Below are positions 5,462 through 5,742 of a stretch of DNA of 5,742 bases, in pieces; the first letter of the stretch is position 1, and every line of letters starts with the position of its first letter. The stretch comes from Bryobacteraceae bacterium (lineage in GTDB: Bacteria > Acidobacteriota > Terriglobia > Bryobacterales > Bryobacteraceae), in contig JADGHK010000191.1 in NCBI GenBank assembly GCA_019686145.1, forward strand, positions 1 through 5,742, read 5' to 3'. The position numbers were made by a program, and so were the translations under genes. The notes under the pieces are model-generated. The model searched no databases. It worked only from the letters and a program-made list of their open reading frames with translations, and was not told the origin of the DNA.

Positions 5462-5742
5462 GTGAACTCGAAGGTCTTGTTGGGATTTGCGGCAGGCGTA
5501 TTGCTCGCTGGCGGAATCGCTTACTTCATGGACAGGTCTGAGTCGGCTCCGAGTGCGGTGCAGCAGGTGGCGCAGACGGAGCAGCAAAGCGCACAGCCTG
5601 ACGCTGCGCCGCCACCTGAGAAGAAGGCTGTTGAAGCTCCGGCAGCGGTTGCCGCGACTGACCGCAGGACGGCGAAACCGAAGCCTGCCGCGTCCAGAGC
5701 GCCGGTTGCGCGGGCGACGCACAGGACCACGCCTCCAGAGAG
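5462..5742 (+). CDS. Membrane-anchored Ala/Pro/Lys-rich protein, N-terminal part (3' end beyond window)
   Basis: The frame is open from GTG 5462 to the edge, giving 93 complete codons. Residues 1-22 (NSKVLLGFAAGVLLAGGIAYFMD) form a single hydrophobic anchor with Gly spacing. The rest is low-complexity, rich in Ala, Pro, Gln and Lys/Arg (for example QQVAQTEQQSAQPDAAPPPEKK and later RRTAKPKPAASRAPVARATHR). This looks like a disordered linker between the membrane and a C-terminal domain outside the window, as in periplasmic envelope proteins of the SPOR, TonB or FtsN-like sort. No such domain is visible, so the function is unknown. It is divergent from dusB. Confidence 0.75.
   Translation, partial: MNSKVLLGFAAGVLLAGGIAYFMDRSESAPSAVQQVAQTEQQSAQPDAAPPPEKKAVEAPAAVAATDRRTAKPKPAASRAPVARATHRTTPPE

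Noticed and set aside
4362..5465. Plus-strand 367-codon open frame.
   Set aside because: It is antisense to dusB, whose product has a full set of family motifs; a long antisense frame is common in GC-rich DNA.

Overview
The window is GC-rich bacterial chromosomal DNA. It holds a compact housekeeping half on the right (about 2.1-5.7 kb) and a gene-poor, mobile-element-scarred half on the left (about 0.4-1.4 kb). The gene content (DusB-type tRNA-dihydrouridine synthase followed by RNase HI, a Fur-family regulator, an ACS-type MFS porter, a small OB-like envelope protein) and the codon usage suggest a GC-rich Gram-negative-type bacterium. My impression is Acidobacteriota or a similar deep lineage, but nothing here fixes the taxon, and that label is a guess.

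Layout. 1-371 (minus) is the 5' end of a polytopic membrane protein resembling GT-C glycosyltransferases; it was read directly from the reverse complement and runs off the window. 444-851 has no convincing gene but holds several inverted repeats, including a perfect 15-bp pair at 765-779 and 841-855. 852-1184 (minus) is the catalytic 3' end of a tyrosine recombinase. It is fused out of frame to the first ~48 codons and probable left terminal repeat of an ISL3-family insertion sequence (about 1185-1378). This is a nested or deleted mobile-element scar.

1439-1999 (minus) encodes a 186-residue single-TM protein with an OB-like extracytoplasmic part. It diverges from an MFS transporter (2114-3355, plus). 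A Fur-family metal-dependent regulator (3433-3828, plus) follows 77 bp downstream. Convergent to it is a probable two-gene minus-strand unit, dusB (4335-5345) then rnhA (3874-4308), with a 26-bp gap. At 5462 a new plus-strand gene begins, encoding a membrane-anchored Ala/Pro/Lys-rich protein that runs off the right edge.

Working together: dusB and rnhA are translation and replication housekeeping genes. The MFS porter and Fur-type regulator could form a small regulated import module, but only proximity supports that. I found no CRISPR array, RNA gene or intact mobile element, and no clear undescribed multi-gene system. The least ordinary part is the recombinase/ISL3 scar with its inverted repeats.
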